NCBI GenBank assembly: GCA_009781235.1
Contig: WQYM01000005.1
Span: 1-33,827 of the forward strand
Direction: 5' to 3'
DNA from: Bacillota bacterium
Lineage (GTDB): Bacteria > Bacillota > Clostridia > Christensenellales > Pumilibacteraceae
Length of the DNA stretch: 33,827 nucleotides
Shown here: positions 1 through 9,613 of the stretch, one piece after another
Layout of the letters: each line of letters starts with the position of its first letter
Position numbering within the stretch: the first letter of the stretch is position 1
Notes under the pieces: generated by a model
The model's database searches: none
The model's input: only the letters and a program-made list of their open reading frames with translations
What the model was told of the DNA's origin: nothing
Made by a program: the position numbers and the translations under genes

Positions 1-139
1 CGGTTTTTAAATCCTTGGCGCAATCCACTTTAGAAACATTCACAAAACCCGAAACACGCGGATCCTGCAATTTACTTTGAATGGTCAGCGTCAAGCTTTT
101 GAGCATTTCGCTGTTGACTCGTTCGATACGGTGGGACAT
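1..139 (-). CDS. rbfA: Ribosome-binding factor A, 3' part cut by the window edge
   Basis: Reverse translation from ATG at 139: MSHRIERVNSEMLKSLTLTIQSKLQDPRVSGFVNVSKVDCAKDLK; follows infB as in the canonical operon. Confidence 0.9.
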   Translation of the reverse strand, partial: MSHRIERVNSEMLKSLTLTIQSKLQDPRVSGFVNVSKVDCAKDLKT

Positions 140-175
140 TGGAGTACTCCTTTAGTGCAGTAGTGCAGTAGTGCA

Positions 176-2914
176 CTATAGCACTTGCTCGAGACTAAAC
201 GCCTCAATCACATCCAGCTCCTTAACGTCCGAAAAGCCCTCGACGCTGATGCCGCACTCATAGCCCTCTGCAACGTCTTTGACGTCCTCTTTAAAGCGTT
301 TTAAGCCCTTTAAGCTGCCCTCGAAAATGATTTCGCCGAAGCGTAGCACACGGACTTTTTGGTTTCGGTAGATTTTACCGCTCAGCACATACGAGCCGGC
401 GACGATGCCCGAACCCGTAATCTTAAATACATTGCGCACCTCGGCGCGGCCCGTAATAAGCTCGCGGTATTTGGGCGTAAGCATGCCTTTTAAAACGCGT
501 TCGATGTCTTCAATCGCCTCGTAAATCACGCGGTACGTGCGGATTTCAACGCCTGCCATGTCGGCGAGCGACTTATTCTCGGTGTCGGGGCGCACGTTAA
601 ACCCGATAATCAGCGCTTTGGAAGCCTCCGCAAGCAAAATATCTGACTTGGTAACCGCGCCGACTCCCCCGCCGATGACGTTGACTCTCGCTTCCTCGTT
701 TTGCAATTTTGCCAGCGAATTGCGGAGCGCCTCGACCGAGCCCTGCACGTCGGCCTTTATGATGATATTTAGAGCCTTTAGCTGCGCCTCGCCGGTCTTT
801 TTTAACAGCTCGTCCAGCGTGAACTTTTGTCCCGGTGCGATTTGTCCGGCACGCAATTTATCCACGCGCTCGGAAGCCACTTGACGCGCCGTTTTCTCGT
901 CGGCAACCGCCAACACCGCGTCGCCGGCGCCCGGAACCTCGGTAAAGCCTAAAATGGAGACTGCCATCGAGGGGCCCGCTTCCTTTACGGCACATCCCGT
1001 ATCGTCGGTCATGGCGCGCACCTTGGCAACAGACGTGCCCGCGACTAAGTTGTCGCCGACGCGTAAGGTTCCATTTTGAACGATGACGTTGGCGACCGGC
1101 CCGCGGCCCTTATCGACGCGCGCCTCTATCACGGAGCCTCTGGCAAGCCTTGCCGGGTTTGCGCGGTAATTGTTGACCTCGGCAAGTAGCAGTATAGATT
1201 CGAGTAAGTTCTCAATCCCCTCACCCGTTTTGGCGGAAATCGGGACGACCATCGTCTCGCCGCCCCATTCTTCGGCAACCAAACCGTGCTCGGTCAGCAT
1301 TTCGCGCACCTTGGCAACGTTGGCGCCGGGCTTATCAATTTTATTGATGGCAACGATTACGGGCACGGAAGCGGCCTTGGCGTGATTCATCGCCTCAATA
1401 GATTGGGGCATGATGCCGTCGTCGGCCGCCACCACTAAAATCGCGATATCGGTAACCTGGGCGCCGCGCGCGCGCATCTCGGAGAACGCCTCGTGCCCCG
1501 GGGTGTCTAAAAAGGTGATGGTTTCGCCCTTGGCGGTAACCGAATACGCGCCGATGTGCTGCGTAATGCCGCCCGCCTCGCCCAGTGCGACGTTTGTTTT
1601 GCGGATACGGTCAAGCAGCGAGGTTTTGCCGTGGTCTACGTGGCCCATCACGGTGATGACCGGCGGACGCTTAATAAGGTCTGCCTCATCGTCGGCGATG
1701 TCGTGCCCGGCCTCTAAAATTTCTTCCTGGCTCTTGTCGAGCTTTAATTCGAGCTCAACGCCCAGCTCGTTGGCCACCAGCTCCATCGTCGGAAAATCCA
1801 CGACGCCGTTGATGGTGGTCATGATGCCCAGCAGCATGAGCTTTTTGATGATTTCCTGCGCCGTTTTTCCGATTTTTTCGGACAATATCTTAACGGTCAG
1901 GTTTTCGGTGGTGATGATTGCCTTATCGATTCGAACCAAGAGAGGCTTATGCACTTCGGCTTTACGCTTGTTTTTTAGCTTGCGCGACCCGACGCGTTCC
2001 TCGTCAAAGGCGTCGGCAATAAAGCCCTTGCGGATCAGCGTGCGCTTGGTCATGCCCTTTTTGTCGTCGCCGGGCTTTGAATACTCCTTCCTTTTGTCGG
2101 TTTTGCGCGCCGAGGTTGAGGATATCGGGGGGGCGGCCGTGCCGGGTTTTGGAAGCGACGGGACGCCTGGGCGTTGGAGTGTCCCCGGACCGCCGGGGAC
2201 GCCGGGGCGCTGGGGTGCGCCCGGGGCTCCGGGGCGCATCGGAGCGCCGGGACGGGCGGATCCGGGAGCGCCGGGGCGGCTGCCTTGACGCGAGGGAAAC
2301 GCTGTGGCCGCGCTCGCGGCGGCGGGAGACAGCTTTCCGCGAATGTAACTCGGGGTAATATCAAAAGAGCGCGTCCGGATGTTATCGGATTTTTCCGGTT
2401 TTTTGCCTATTCCTTGCAAAGATTTCGCTCCCGATGCGGCAGGCAGAGGCGCCTTTGCGGCAGTCGGTGCTTGATTCGGCCGGGGTTTTGAACCTGCCTC
2501 CGGCGTCGCAGCCGGTTTTTCGGACTTTTCGGGCTTTTCTTGCTTATCGCGCTTTTCGGATTTATCGGACTTTTCGGGCTTTTCTTGCTTATCGCGCTTT
2601 TCGGATTTATCGGATTTTTCGGGCTTTTCAGACTTTTTGTCCACTTTAGCGTCGGTTTCTTCCACCGCATCTTCAGCCACGACCGATGCAGCGGCAAGCT
2701 CCTGCTCCCGCTTTAGTTCCTCGCGACGGATACGTTCTAAATTCTTTAGCCGGTCGCGCTCGCCGGCCAAAACCACGTCCAGCGCTTTGCGCGCGGCGGT
2801 AAGCTTTTGGGCAAGCGTTGCGATGTCGCTGTCCTTTTGATTCAGTACGTTGAGAAGCTTGATGTTTTCAAAGCCTCCGCCGCTTTTCGTAGCTTCGGGT
2901 TCGGGATTGTTCAA
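176..2914 (-). CDS. infB: Translation initiation factor IF-2
   Basis: GTPase motifs [28 protein letters not shown]; operon context. Confidence 0.98.
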   Translation of the reverse strand: MNNPEPEATKSGGGFENIKLLNVLNQKDSDIATLAQKLTAARKALDVVLAGERDRLKNLERIRREELKREQELAAASVVAEDAVEETDAKVDKKSEKPEKSDKSEKRDKQEKPEKSDKSEKRDKQEKPEKSEKPAATPEAGSKPRPNQAPTAAKAPLPAASGAKSLQGIGKKPEKSDNIRTRSFDITPSYIRGKLSPAAASAATAFPSRQGSRPGAPGSARPGAPMRPGAPGAPQRPGVPGGPGTLQRPGVPSLPKPGTAAPPISSTSARKTDKRKEYSKPGDDKKGMTKRTLIRKGFIADAFDEERVGSRKLKNKRKAEVHKPLLVRIDKAIITTENLTVKILSEKIGKTAQEIIKKLMLLGIMTTINGVVDFPTMELVANELGVELELKLDKSQEEILEAGHDIADDEADLIKRPPVITVMGHVDHGKTSLLDRIRKTNVALGEAGGITQHIGAYSVTAKGETITFLDTPGHEAFSEMRARGAQVTDIAILVVAADDGIMPQSIEAMNHAKAASVPVIVAINKIDKPGANVAKVREMLTEHGLVAEEWGGETMVVPISAKTGEGIENLLESILLLAEVNNYRANPARLARGSVIEARVDKGRGPVANVIVQNGTLRVGDNLVAGTSVAKVRAMTDDTGCAVKEAGPSMAVSILGFTEVPGAGDAVLAVADEKTARQVASERVDKLRAGQIAPGQKFTLDELLKKTGEAQLKALNIIIKADVQGSVEALRNSLAKLQNEEARVNVIGGGVGAVTKSDILLAEASKALIIGFNVRPDTENKSLADMAGVEIRTYRVIYEAIEDIERVLKGMLTPKYRELITGRAEVRNVFKITGSGIVAGSYVLSGKIYRNQKVRVLRFGEIIFEGSLKGLKRFKEDVKDVAEGYECGISVEGFSDVKELDVIEAFSLEQVL
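2516..2640 (-). repeat. Internal Lys/Glu-rich tandem repeat in the IF-2 N-terminal region ([15 protein letters not shown], 15 aa/45 nt unit)
   Basis: [30 protein letters not shown] in the ORF translation. Confidence 0.8.
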
Positions 2915-2963
2915 GAAAAACCTCCGGGGTTTGATTCGGGATTCGGGATTCGGGGTTCGGGAT

Positions 2964-3290
2964 TTACGTATTCTTACTCTTCACAATCGCGGAAGCGATA
3001 TTAACGTCGGTTATCGCGACCGCTTTTACGCCGCCGCGGTGTACGAGCTCACAAAGCGGTTTTGCGGATAATAGCATGGGGATGGAGCATTCCTGCGCGT
3101 AACGCTCTAACTTTTTTTGCGCGTTGTCGGCCAAAGACGCGTCGTACAGGATTAAGTATTTGCAAGCTCTCAAAAAAAGTATGTTGTCGGTTCCGAAAAT
3201 GATTTTACCGGATTTAATTGCAAAACCGAGAAAAGTTGTCAGTTTGCAGTTATCAGTTTGCAGTCGGGTCTGTTTTTTCTGCTCGTTCAT
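2964..3290 (-). CDS. ylxQ: L7Ae-family ribosomal/RNA-binding protein, YlxQ-like
   Basis: FLGFAIKSGKIIFGTDNILFLRACKYLILYDASLADNAQKKL, located between ylxR and infB; N-terminal ~20 aa appear repeat-derived. Confidence 0.8.
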   Translation of the reverse strand: MNEQKKQTRLQTDNCKLTTFLGFAIKSGKIIFGTDNILFLRACKYLILYDASLADNAQKKLERYAQECSIPMLLSAKPLCELVHRGGVKAVAITDVNIASAIVKSKNT

Positions 3291-3350
3291 CCTATAAAAT
3301 AACTCCTAAAAAACTGACAACTGACAACTGACAACTGACAACTGACAACT

Positions 3351-3638
3351 TCACCGGGCGCCGAGTTCTTCCAAAATGCGGTCATAGACTTCCCTGCCGA
3401 CATCCATCGAAAACGCCTTGTGGATGAGCCTTGATTTGCAGCATTTTTGGATGCATGCCGCATCATTGCAAATATATGCGCCGCGGCCGTTCTTTTTGCC
3501 CGTAAAATCGAGCGAAATTTCGCCCTCCGGGCTTTTTACGATGCGGATAAGCGTCCGCTTATCCTTCATTTGTCGGCACGCAAGGCACATACGCATGGGG
3601 GGGGATTTTGGTTTGGCGGAACCAGGTTTGGGAGGCAT
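3351..3638 (-). CDS. ylxR: YlxR family RNA-binding protein (DUF448)
   Basis: MRMCLACRQMKDKRTLIRIVKSPEGEISLDFTGKKNGRGAYIC; start placed at MPPKPGS because the longer ORF begins in a TGCACTA repeat. Confidence 0.9.
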   Translation of the reverse strand: MPPKPGSAKPKSPPMRMCLACRQMKDKRTLIRIVKSPEGEISLDFTGKKNGRGAYICNDAACIQKCCKSRLIHKAFSMDVGREVYDRILEELGAR

Positions 3639-3682
3639 AATCAATCCTTTTTTATCGCCTAGTGCAGTAGTGCAGTAGTGCA

Positions 3683-4828
3683 TTATTCCAGGTCTCCCAG
3701 GTCTTCCTCGAACAAATCGAGGTCGATATCCTCGTCGGCGGCATGGGGATCCGTGGGCGCGGCAGTCGATTCCGCTTCCTCCGTCTCGTCGGCGCGCAGG
3801 GATGAGTACGGCTTTACGTCGATTTTCCAGCCGGTCAATTTGGCGGCGAGGCGCGCGTTTTGCCCGTCCTTGCCGATGGCCAAACTCAGCATATCGTCCA
3901 TAACTACGGCCTTGGCGCAGCGTTCGTCGTCGTTTGCCTGCACCATGATGACCTTAGCGGGACTAAGGGCGCGCGCGATAAACTCTAAGATGTCGTCGCA
4001 CCACGGGATGATGTCGATTTTTTCGCCTTCCAACTCCGAAACGACCGCGTTGACGCGCATACCGCGGTTGCCGACGCACGCGCCTACGGCATCGATTTCC
4101 GGGTCAACGGAGTAAACGGCCATTTTTGTGCGATACCCCGCCTCGCGTACGATGGATTTGATTGTGATGATGCCGCCGTTAATTTCCGGCACTTCCATCT
4201 CGAATAAACGCTTGACAAATCCGGAAACGGTGCGCGAAACGATGATTTGCGGACCCTTTTGACCCGCCTTAATCTTTTTGACGTACACCTTGATGCGGTC
4301 GCCCACGTTAAAGCGGTCATTGGGCATCTGGTCTTGCGGGTTTAGCACCGCCTCAAGCTTGTTGATTTCGACGTACACGTTCTTGTTGTCGATGCGGCGC
4401 ACGACGCACGAAACCAGTTCGTCCTCTTTTTGGGACAGTTCGCTGTACGCCATTTCGCCCTCGACCTCGCGCAGCTTTTGCATGATGACCTGCTTGGCGG
4501 TTTGGGCGGCGATGCGACCGAAATCCTTAGACGAAATTTCTTCCTGTACGCGGTCGCCCACCTTGTACTTTTTGCTGACAAGCCGGGCGTCCTCGAGGCT
4601 GATTTCTTTTTCTTTGTCCTCGACCTCTTCGACGACGTTTTGGAACGCGTAAACCTTAATCGTGTTGCGGTCGGGCAAAAGCCTAACCTCGACGGCCTTG
4701 GGGGTTCCGGTGTGCTTTTTGTACGCGATGACGAGCGCCGTTTCAAGCGCCTCTAAAAACACATCTTTTTTGATGCGCTTCTCGGCTTCTAAATCGTCCA
4801 GCGCCTGAAAAAAATCCTTGTTGATCAT
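3683..4828 (-). CDS. nusA: Transcription termination/antitermination factor NusA
   Basis: MINKDFFQALDDLEAEKRIKKDVFLEALE start, S1/KH region (GNRGMRVNAVVSELEGEKIDIIPW); start trimmed from 4942. Confidence 0.97.
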   Translation of the reverse strand: MINKDFFQALDDLEAEKRIKKDVFLEALETALVIAYKKHTGTPKAVEVRLLPDRNTIKVYAFQNVVEEVEDKEKEISLEDARLVSKKYKVGDRVQEEISSKDFGRIAAQTAKQVIMQKLREVEGEMAYSELSQKEDELVSCVVRRIDNKNVYVEINKLEAVLNPQDQMPNDRFNVGDRIKVYVKKIKAGQKGPQIIVSRTVSGFVKRLFEMEVPEINGGIITIKSIVREAGYRTKMAVYSVDPEIDAVGACVGNRGMRVNAVVSELEGEKIDIIPWCDDILEFIARALSPAKVIMVQANDDERCAKAVVMDDMLSLAIGKDGQNARLAAKLTGWKIDVKPYSSLRADETEEAESTAAPTDPHAADEDIDLDLFEEDLGDLE

Positions 4829-4972
4829 GAGCGTGCGGTTTCCTTGTGTAACATTTTTTGTATCTCCGGTTTTATTCAAATTATAAATGATAAATGATAA
4901 ATGATAAATTTTGGACATGATGGAAAGTGTAAAAAAATCCACAATTTATCATTTATCATTTATAATTTATCA

Positions 4973-5440
4973 TTATTCAAAGCTAACGTACGGCCGAACG
5001 TAGACGACCTTACTATCTTCAAACTGTATTCGCTCGTCGACTGCCTTTACGGTTACGGCAACGGTAACGGTGTGCTCCGCTTTTTCGATCAAAACGCCCT
5101 CGTACACTTTCTTGCCGCGATACGGGTCATAAAGCTTTACTTCTACCTTTTTGCCGTAGTTGCGCTCAAAATCGCGCAGGGTTTTAAAGGGCCGATCCAG
5201 GCCGGGGGACGAAACATTTAAGGTGTACGGCGCGCCCTTGGAGGGGTCTAATTCATCCAACACCGGGTCGATGGCGCGGTGTACCCGCTCGCAGTCGTCT
5301 AAAGTAATCCCGGCCTCGTTTGCAATAAAAAACGTCAAATGCGTATCGCCGCGTTTAACTTCGCATTCGACATCAAGGAGCTCGCAGCCCATGCTTTCGA
5401 CCACGGGCGCTATATGGGATTTGATGAGGGTGATATCCAT
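4973..5440 (-). CDS. rimP: Ribosome maturation factor RimP
   Basis: GCELLDVECEVKRG, LNVSSPGLDRPFKTLRDFERNYGKKVEVKL; upstream of nusA. Confidence 0.96.
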   Translation of the reverse strand: MDITLIKSHIAPVVESMGCELLDVECEVKRGDTHLTFFIANEAGITLDDCERVHRAIDPVLDELDPSKGAPYTLNVSSPGLDRPFKTLRDFERNYGKKVEVKLYDPYRGKKVYEGVLIEKAEHTVTVAVTVKAVDERIQFEDSKVVYVRPYVSFE

Positions 5441-5576
5441 AGTTACACAAAAGTTAGGAGCGGACCTTTCGGCCCGCTCCTAAATCCTACAATGCTAACT
5501 TATCATAGAGTTTATCACAAAATTTTGAAAAAATCAACCGTTCCACGCATGTTTTTAAAGGTTTTTTAAAAATGTT

Positions 5577-6720
5577 CTACTTTCTGCGGAGGATGATGAA
5601 GAACAACAGCCCTATGACCAGCAGGGCGCCGATGGCAATAAGCAGCCACGCTACGGGAGGCAGGCCGCCCGCGCCGCTGAGGTTTTCGACAATCGTGAGG
5701 CTTGTGGATAGCTTAACGCCGCCGCCAAAGGTGAACTCAACGTCGTAAACGCCCGCGCCGAGGCCCAAAAGGTAGCCGCTAGAGAGCGTGATTTCTGCGT
5801 CGTTCTCGCCGCTTACCGTGTAATCGCCTTCGCCCAAAGCCTCGCCGTTGACCGTGACGCCGGATACCCCGGACGTTACGCCGCTGAACGTGAAGGTGTA
5901 TCCGGCCGCGCTCACGACGCCCGCATCGCCTAAAAGCCCGCCGCCCTTACCAAGCGTTACCGTGCCGGACGCGCCCGTAATAAAGCTGACAGGACCCTGG
6001 GATTTGCCGTTGCCGCCCGGGTTGGGGACGGGCGTAAAGTTGTCTTTAATGTCGTCGGGGTCGATGTTGCCGTTATTCCCGCCGCCCGCAACATAGAGGC
6101 AAATCAGGCACAATAACGCCGTGTTGCCGTTCTGCGAGCCGTCCGGGTTGACCTGGCCGCCCGAGCCCGCCCAAATCAAGTCGTGCGCTTCTTTATCGCT
6201 GACCGCGTCGCAGCCGTAGTTTAAGCACTCGTGCCAGTGGCCGGCCGCATCGGACTTCCAACGGATGTCAAAGTTGTGATCTTCGGTGGTAACGTATACG
6301 CCCGCGGGAGCCGAGGCGTAGTCTACCAGCGTACCGCCGTCGCAAACCTCCGCCACGCGCACCTCAAAATAATGCGTGGAATTCGTTAGTAACCCGTCAA
6401 ACGTAATCACCGGCCGATCCGTGGACTGCATATCGTTTATGTCCGTCAATTCTATTTGGCTTAAAAACTCGTCAAACAGGATTATATCTTGGCAGGCGTA
6501 GTGGTCGAACTTGCCCGAATGCTTGTAATTGCTGACTTTGAACACATCGCCGTATTTATAGCCCAAAACACGGTTGACGAAGGTGGTTTTGCCCGTGCCT
6601 TCCGCGCCGTATATGTAGGTTGTGCGAATGGTGCGCTCGGTATTTTTGAACCTATCTCTTAAAAGGTTTTGCCGCGTCTTTTCAATCTTATCCCCCATAT
6701 TTATCATTTGATATAGATTT
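5577..6720 (-). CDS. Chimeric ORF: CRESS-type Rep superfamily 3 helicase fragment fused to a Gly-rich extracellular protein with a C-terminal membrane anchor
   Basis: N-terminal MINMGDKIEKTRQNLLRDRFKNTERTIRTTYIYGAEGTGKTTFVNRVLGYKYGDVFKVSNYKHSGKFDHYACQDIILFDEF (Walker A/B of Rep helicases); C-terminal LPPVAWLLIAIGALLVIGLLFFIILRRK transmembrane tail; ORF track extends to 6761. Confidence 0.6.
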
Positions 6721-7090
6721 GGTCTTTCGCGACAATCCAAACCTCGTTCACCGTGCCCCACGAGGCTTGGGCGGGGTAAGCGGTCGAGGAGGCGGGAACC
6801 GTAATTGTGCCTGTAAAACAGCTGCCGGGACTCGTAGTCGTAAAATGCCCGGAAACAATGTCCGCCGAACCGGCAATCGCTACGAACACTCCGTAATAAT
6901 CGCCCGAAAGAATGGTCAACGTGCCGCTGCTGACTCCTACCGCAACGCCGCTGGGGCCGGACGCGGAAACCGTCAAGCCGTCCAACGTTACGTCTCCGCC
7001 GAGCACGCCGATAGCGGACGTATGCAAGGTATTAATCACGGCGCCGTTTTTAAGCGTGACGTAGTACTTGACGTGCCACGGGGACGTAGT
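6704..7090 (-). pseudogene. Fragment of a secreted/surface beta-repeat protein lacking a normal N-terminus
   Basis: NGAVINTLHTSAIGVLGGDVTLDGLTVSASGPSGVAVGVSSGTLTILSGDYYGV; no signal peptide; 5' end runs into tandem repeats at 7072-7180. Confidence 0.5.
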
Positions 7091-7180
7091 GCCACGGGGA
7101 CGTAGTGCCACGGGGACGTAGTACTTGACAGGTCACGGGGGCGTGAGTTTGACCATGTCACGGGGGCGTGAGTTTGACCA
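7072..7180. repeat. Tandem arrays: ~3x 16 nt (GTGCCACGGGGACGTA) then ~2x 25 nt (TGTCACGGGGGCGTGAGTTTGACCA)
   Basis: Direct reading of the sequence. Confidence 0.9.
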
Positions 7181-7190
7181 CACCCACCCC

Positions 7191-7380
7191 CGTAGGGGTC
7201 GCAGTCCTCTGCGACCCGCTGCCGTTGTGCGGGCGAAAAAGCCGTGCCGGGGGGAGGTGTCGGGGGGACGGGGGTGTCGATTTCGGAAAGCAAGTTTCCG
7301 AAACCCCTTCGGGGCACTTCGCGCTGTGCGCTCGTGTCACCACGCCTCGGGCCGCCGTTCGGCGGCCCTCCGTCCCCGAG
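7191..7380 (+). repeat. Composite element copy 1: GTAGGGG palindrome plus multi-hairpin core (intergenic)
   Basis: GTAGGGGTCGCAGTCCTCTGCGACCC ... GTCGGGGGGACGGGGGTGTCGATTTCGGAAAGCAAGTTTCCGAA ... CCGTCCCCGAG. Confidence 0.9.
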
Positions 7381-7466
7381 CCGCCCAAACAAATTGCGCC
7401 CACAACAACAATTCAACGAGGCGGACAGCATTGGAAAGAAGTCGCTTACCGGGGTTGCCGATTCCC

Positions 7467-7592
7467 CGTAGGGGTCGATGCCCTCATCGACCCGCCGGAT
7501 TCCGATTCCCCCGTAGGGGTCGATCTACAGATCGACCCGCCGGAACAGTCATTTTTAATAAGGTGCGGGACGATGAGGGCATCGTCCCCTAC
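7467..7592. repeat. Three GTAGGGG-N-CGACCC palindromes (two direct, one inverted)
   Basis: CGTAGGGGTCGATGCCCTCATCGACCC, CGTAGGGGTCGATCTACAGATCGACCC, GACGATGAGGGCATCGTCCCCTAC. Confidence 0.9.
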
Positions 7593-7688
7593 AATAAAAA
7601 ACGCTTGGAACAAAAGAAAGAATCCCTTGAACCCGCTATCACTTATCCCTCGCTTTTTACTTTTAAGTTTTCATTTTTCACTCTTCAC

Positions 7689-8396
7689 TTAACTCCCCTC
7701 TCCCCGAATCACCGTGCCGACCTTTTCGCCCATGGCCGCCCTGTACAGGCTGTCGCCCTCCATTAGGCCGAACGCAATAATCGGGATGTTGTTTTCCTTA
7801 CACATGGTTATCGCCGTCATGTCCATGAGCGCCAGCTCCTTATTCATGACCTCCATATAGGTGGCAGACTCGAGCTTTTTGGCGCCGGGATTGCGTTTGG
7901 GGTCGGCGTCATATAAGCCGTCCACATTTTTTGCCATCAAAAGTACGTCCGCCTTAATTTCCGCCGCGCGCAACGCCGCGCCGCTGTCGGTGGAAAAATA
8001 CGGGTTGCCCGTGCCGCACGCAAAAATCACGATGCGGTTTTCTTCAAAGTGGCGCAGGGCTTTGCGCAAAATGTAGGGCTCGGCAACCGCAGGAATCGAT
8101 AATGCCGTCTGCACCCTACTGGGGACGCCTTTTTTTTCAATCGCGTCTTGCAACGCAAGCGCGTTCATGATGGTGGCAAGCATGCCCATGTGGTCCGCCG
8201 TTACGCGGTCCATGTTGATTCCCTGGCGCCCGCGCCAAAAATTGCCCCCGCCCACGACGACCGCGATTTGCACGCCCTTGCCGTGCAGTTTTACAAGCTG
8301 GCTTACGACGTGCTCGACCTTAGCGGGCCCGATGGCGTTTTTGGTCCCGTCCGCCAGCGCCTCTCCGCTGATTTTAAGTACGATCCGTTTGTACAT
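7689..8396 (-). CDS. pyrH: UMP kinase
   Basis: MYKRIVLKISGEALADGTKNAIGPAKVE, VVVGGGNFWRGRQG, LLMAKNVDGLYDADPKRNP; downstream of tsf. Confidence 0.97.
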   Translation of the reverse strand: MYKRIVLKISGEALADGTKNAIGPAKVEHVVSQLVKLHGKGVQIAVVVGGGNFWRGRQGINMDRVTADHMGMLATIMNALALQDAIEKKGVPSRVQTALSIPAVAEPYILRKALRHFEENRIVIFACGTGNPYFSTDSGAALRAAEIKADVLLMAKNVDGLYDADPKRNPGAKKLESATYMEVMNKELALMDMTAITMCKENNIPIIAFGLMEGDSLYRAAMGEKVGTVIRGEGS

Positions 8397-8411
8397 GTTA
8401 CACCTCCAATT

Positions 8412-8492
8412 CGTAGGGGTCGGAGCCTGCACCGACCCAATACAATATGCTTTGACGAAATCCTCGGGTCGGTGCAGGCCCCGACCCCTACG
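8412..8492. repeat. Long inverted repeat of the GTAGGGG family (27-bp arms, 1 mismatch)
   Basis: CGTAGGGGTCGGAGCCTGCACCGACCC / GGGTCGGTGCAGGCCCCGACCCCTACG. Confidence 0.92.
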
Positions 8493-8579
8493 ATTGCATC
8501 AAACACACCCAACCGTAGGGGCGGGGACCTGCACCCGCCCGTCTAACGCTTTTTTTCGGGAGGGATTTGTTAGTCCCGT

Positions 8580-8607
8580 AAAAAAAGGAACGGCAAAGCC
8601 TGTTCCT
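8580..8607 (-). terminator. Intrinsic terminator downstream of tsf
   Basis: GGAACAGGCTTTGCCGTTCC hairpin followed by TTTTTTT on the minus strand. Confidence 0.75.
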
Positions 8608-8619
8608 TCTTTTTTAAGA

Positions 8620-9549
8620 TTATTTTACTTGCATTTTGGCGACTTCTTCGGCGAGGTTGTCGCTCTTTTTTTCTAAGCCCTCGCCCATAATGAATTTAGA
8701 GAAACGGACAATTTTGATGTCGCAACCGAACTTCTTGGCGTTTTGAGCCACAAAAGCGCCGACCGTCAAGCTCGCGTCTTTAACGTATTCCTGCTCAACC
8801 AAACAGACTTCCTTTATAAACTTTTTAATCTTGCCGCCCGCCATCTTTTCTAAAATAGCCTCGGGCTTACTCTTGTTGGCGGGGTCGTTGGCAAGTTGCG
8901 CCTTGATAATCTCTTTTTCCTTGTCGATTTCGGATTGCGGCACCTCCGACTCATACACATATTTGGGCGAAATCGCGGCGATATGCATCGCGATATCGTG
9001 GCACATCGTAATAAACTCGGAATTTGCATTTAAGCATTGGCTCGTCTCCACCTCGAGTAGGACGCCGATTTTGCCGCCCATGTGGATGTAGGATTCCTCC
9101 CGCCCCAAGGCGATTTGTTGACGGACAAAGCGGCGAAGCGACAGCTTTTCGCCGATGGAGGCCGTGGCCGCCGTAATCAGCTCCGCCACCGTGCCGCCCT
9201 CCGCCGCTGCCGAGAGTAGCGCGTCTAAATCGGCGGGGTCGGCGGAAACAACCGCCGCGGCAACGTCGCCGCAAAGCTTTTGAAACGCCGGCGATTTGCC
9301 CACGAAGTCCGATTCGCAATTGAGCTCACAGAGTGCGCCGATTTTGCCGTTTGCCGACACGGCCGAGGCGACCGCGCCCTCGGAAGCGATGCGCCCCGCC
9401 TTTTTAGCGACGACGCTGATGCCCTGTTCTCTTAAGAACTCGCCCGCCTTTTCCATGTCCCCGTCTGTCGCGGTGAGGGCCTTTTTGCAGTCCATCATGC
9501 CCGCTCCGGTAATCTCGCGTAATTTTGCTACGTCTTGTGCTGTAAACAT
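8620..9549 (-). CDS. tsf: Elongation factor Ts
   Basis: MFTAQDVAKLREITGAGMMDCKKALTATDGDMEKAGEFLREQG. Confidence 0.98.
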   Translation of the reverse strand: MFTAQDVAKLREITGAGMMDCKKALTATDGDMEKAGEFLREQGISVVAKKAGRIASEGAVASAVSANGKIGALCELNCESDFVGKSPAFQKLCGDVAAAVVSADPADLDALLSAAAEGGTVAELITAATASIGEKLSLRRFVRQQIALGREESYIHMGGKIGVLLEVETSQCLNANSEFITMCHDIAMHIAAISPKYVYESEVPQSEIDKEKEIIKAQLANDPANKSKPEAILEKMAGGKIKKFIKEVCLVEQEYVKDASLTVGAFVAQNAKKFGCDIKIVRFSKFIMGEGLEKKSDNLAEEVAKMQVK

Positions 9550-9613
9550 TTTGTTTTGATTCTCCTGTTTCTGATTTGATTATTTGTATTTCTTGTTTTA
9601 TTTATTTGAACAA

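Noticed and set aside
1410-2288. 292-aa ORF on the + strand
   Set aside because: Antisense to infB; Ser/Pro/Gly-rich composition typical of shadow ORFs in GC-rich genes
2174-2364. Gly/Pro repeat-like DNA in infB
   Set aside because: Encodes the low-complexity RPGAPG region common in IF-2 N-terminal segments; not one of the mobile repeat families
5455-5482. Hairpin TAGGAGCGGACCTTTCGGCCCGCTCCTA upstream of rimP
   Set aside because: Terminator- or leader-like, but only ~15 nt from the rimP start and with a weak U-tract; role too uncertain to call
7125-7766. 213-aa + strand ORF
   Set aside because: Made of repeat sequence and running into the 3' end of pyrH; an open frame of the repeat rather than a supported gene
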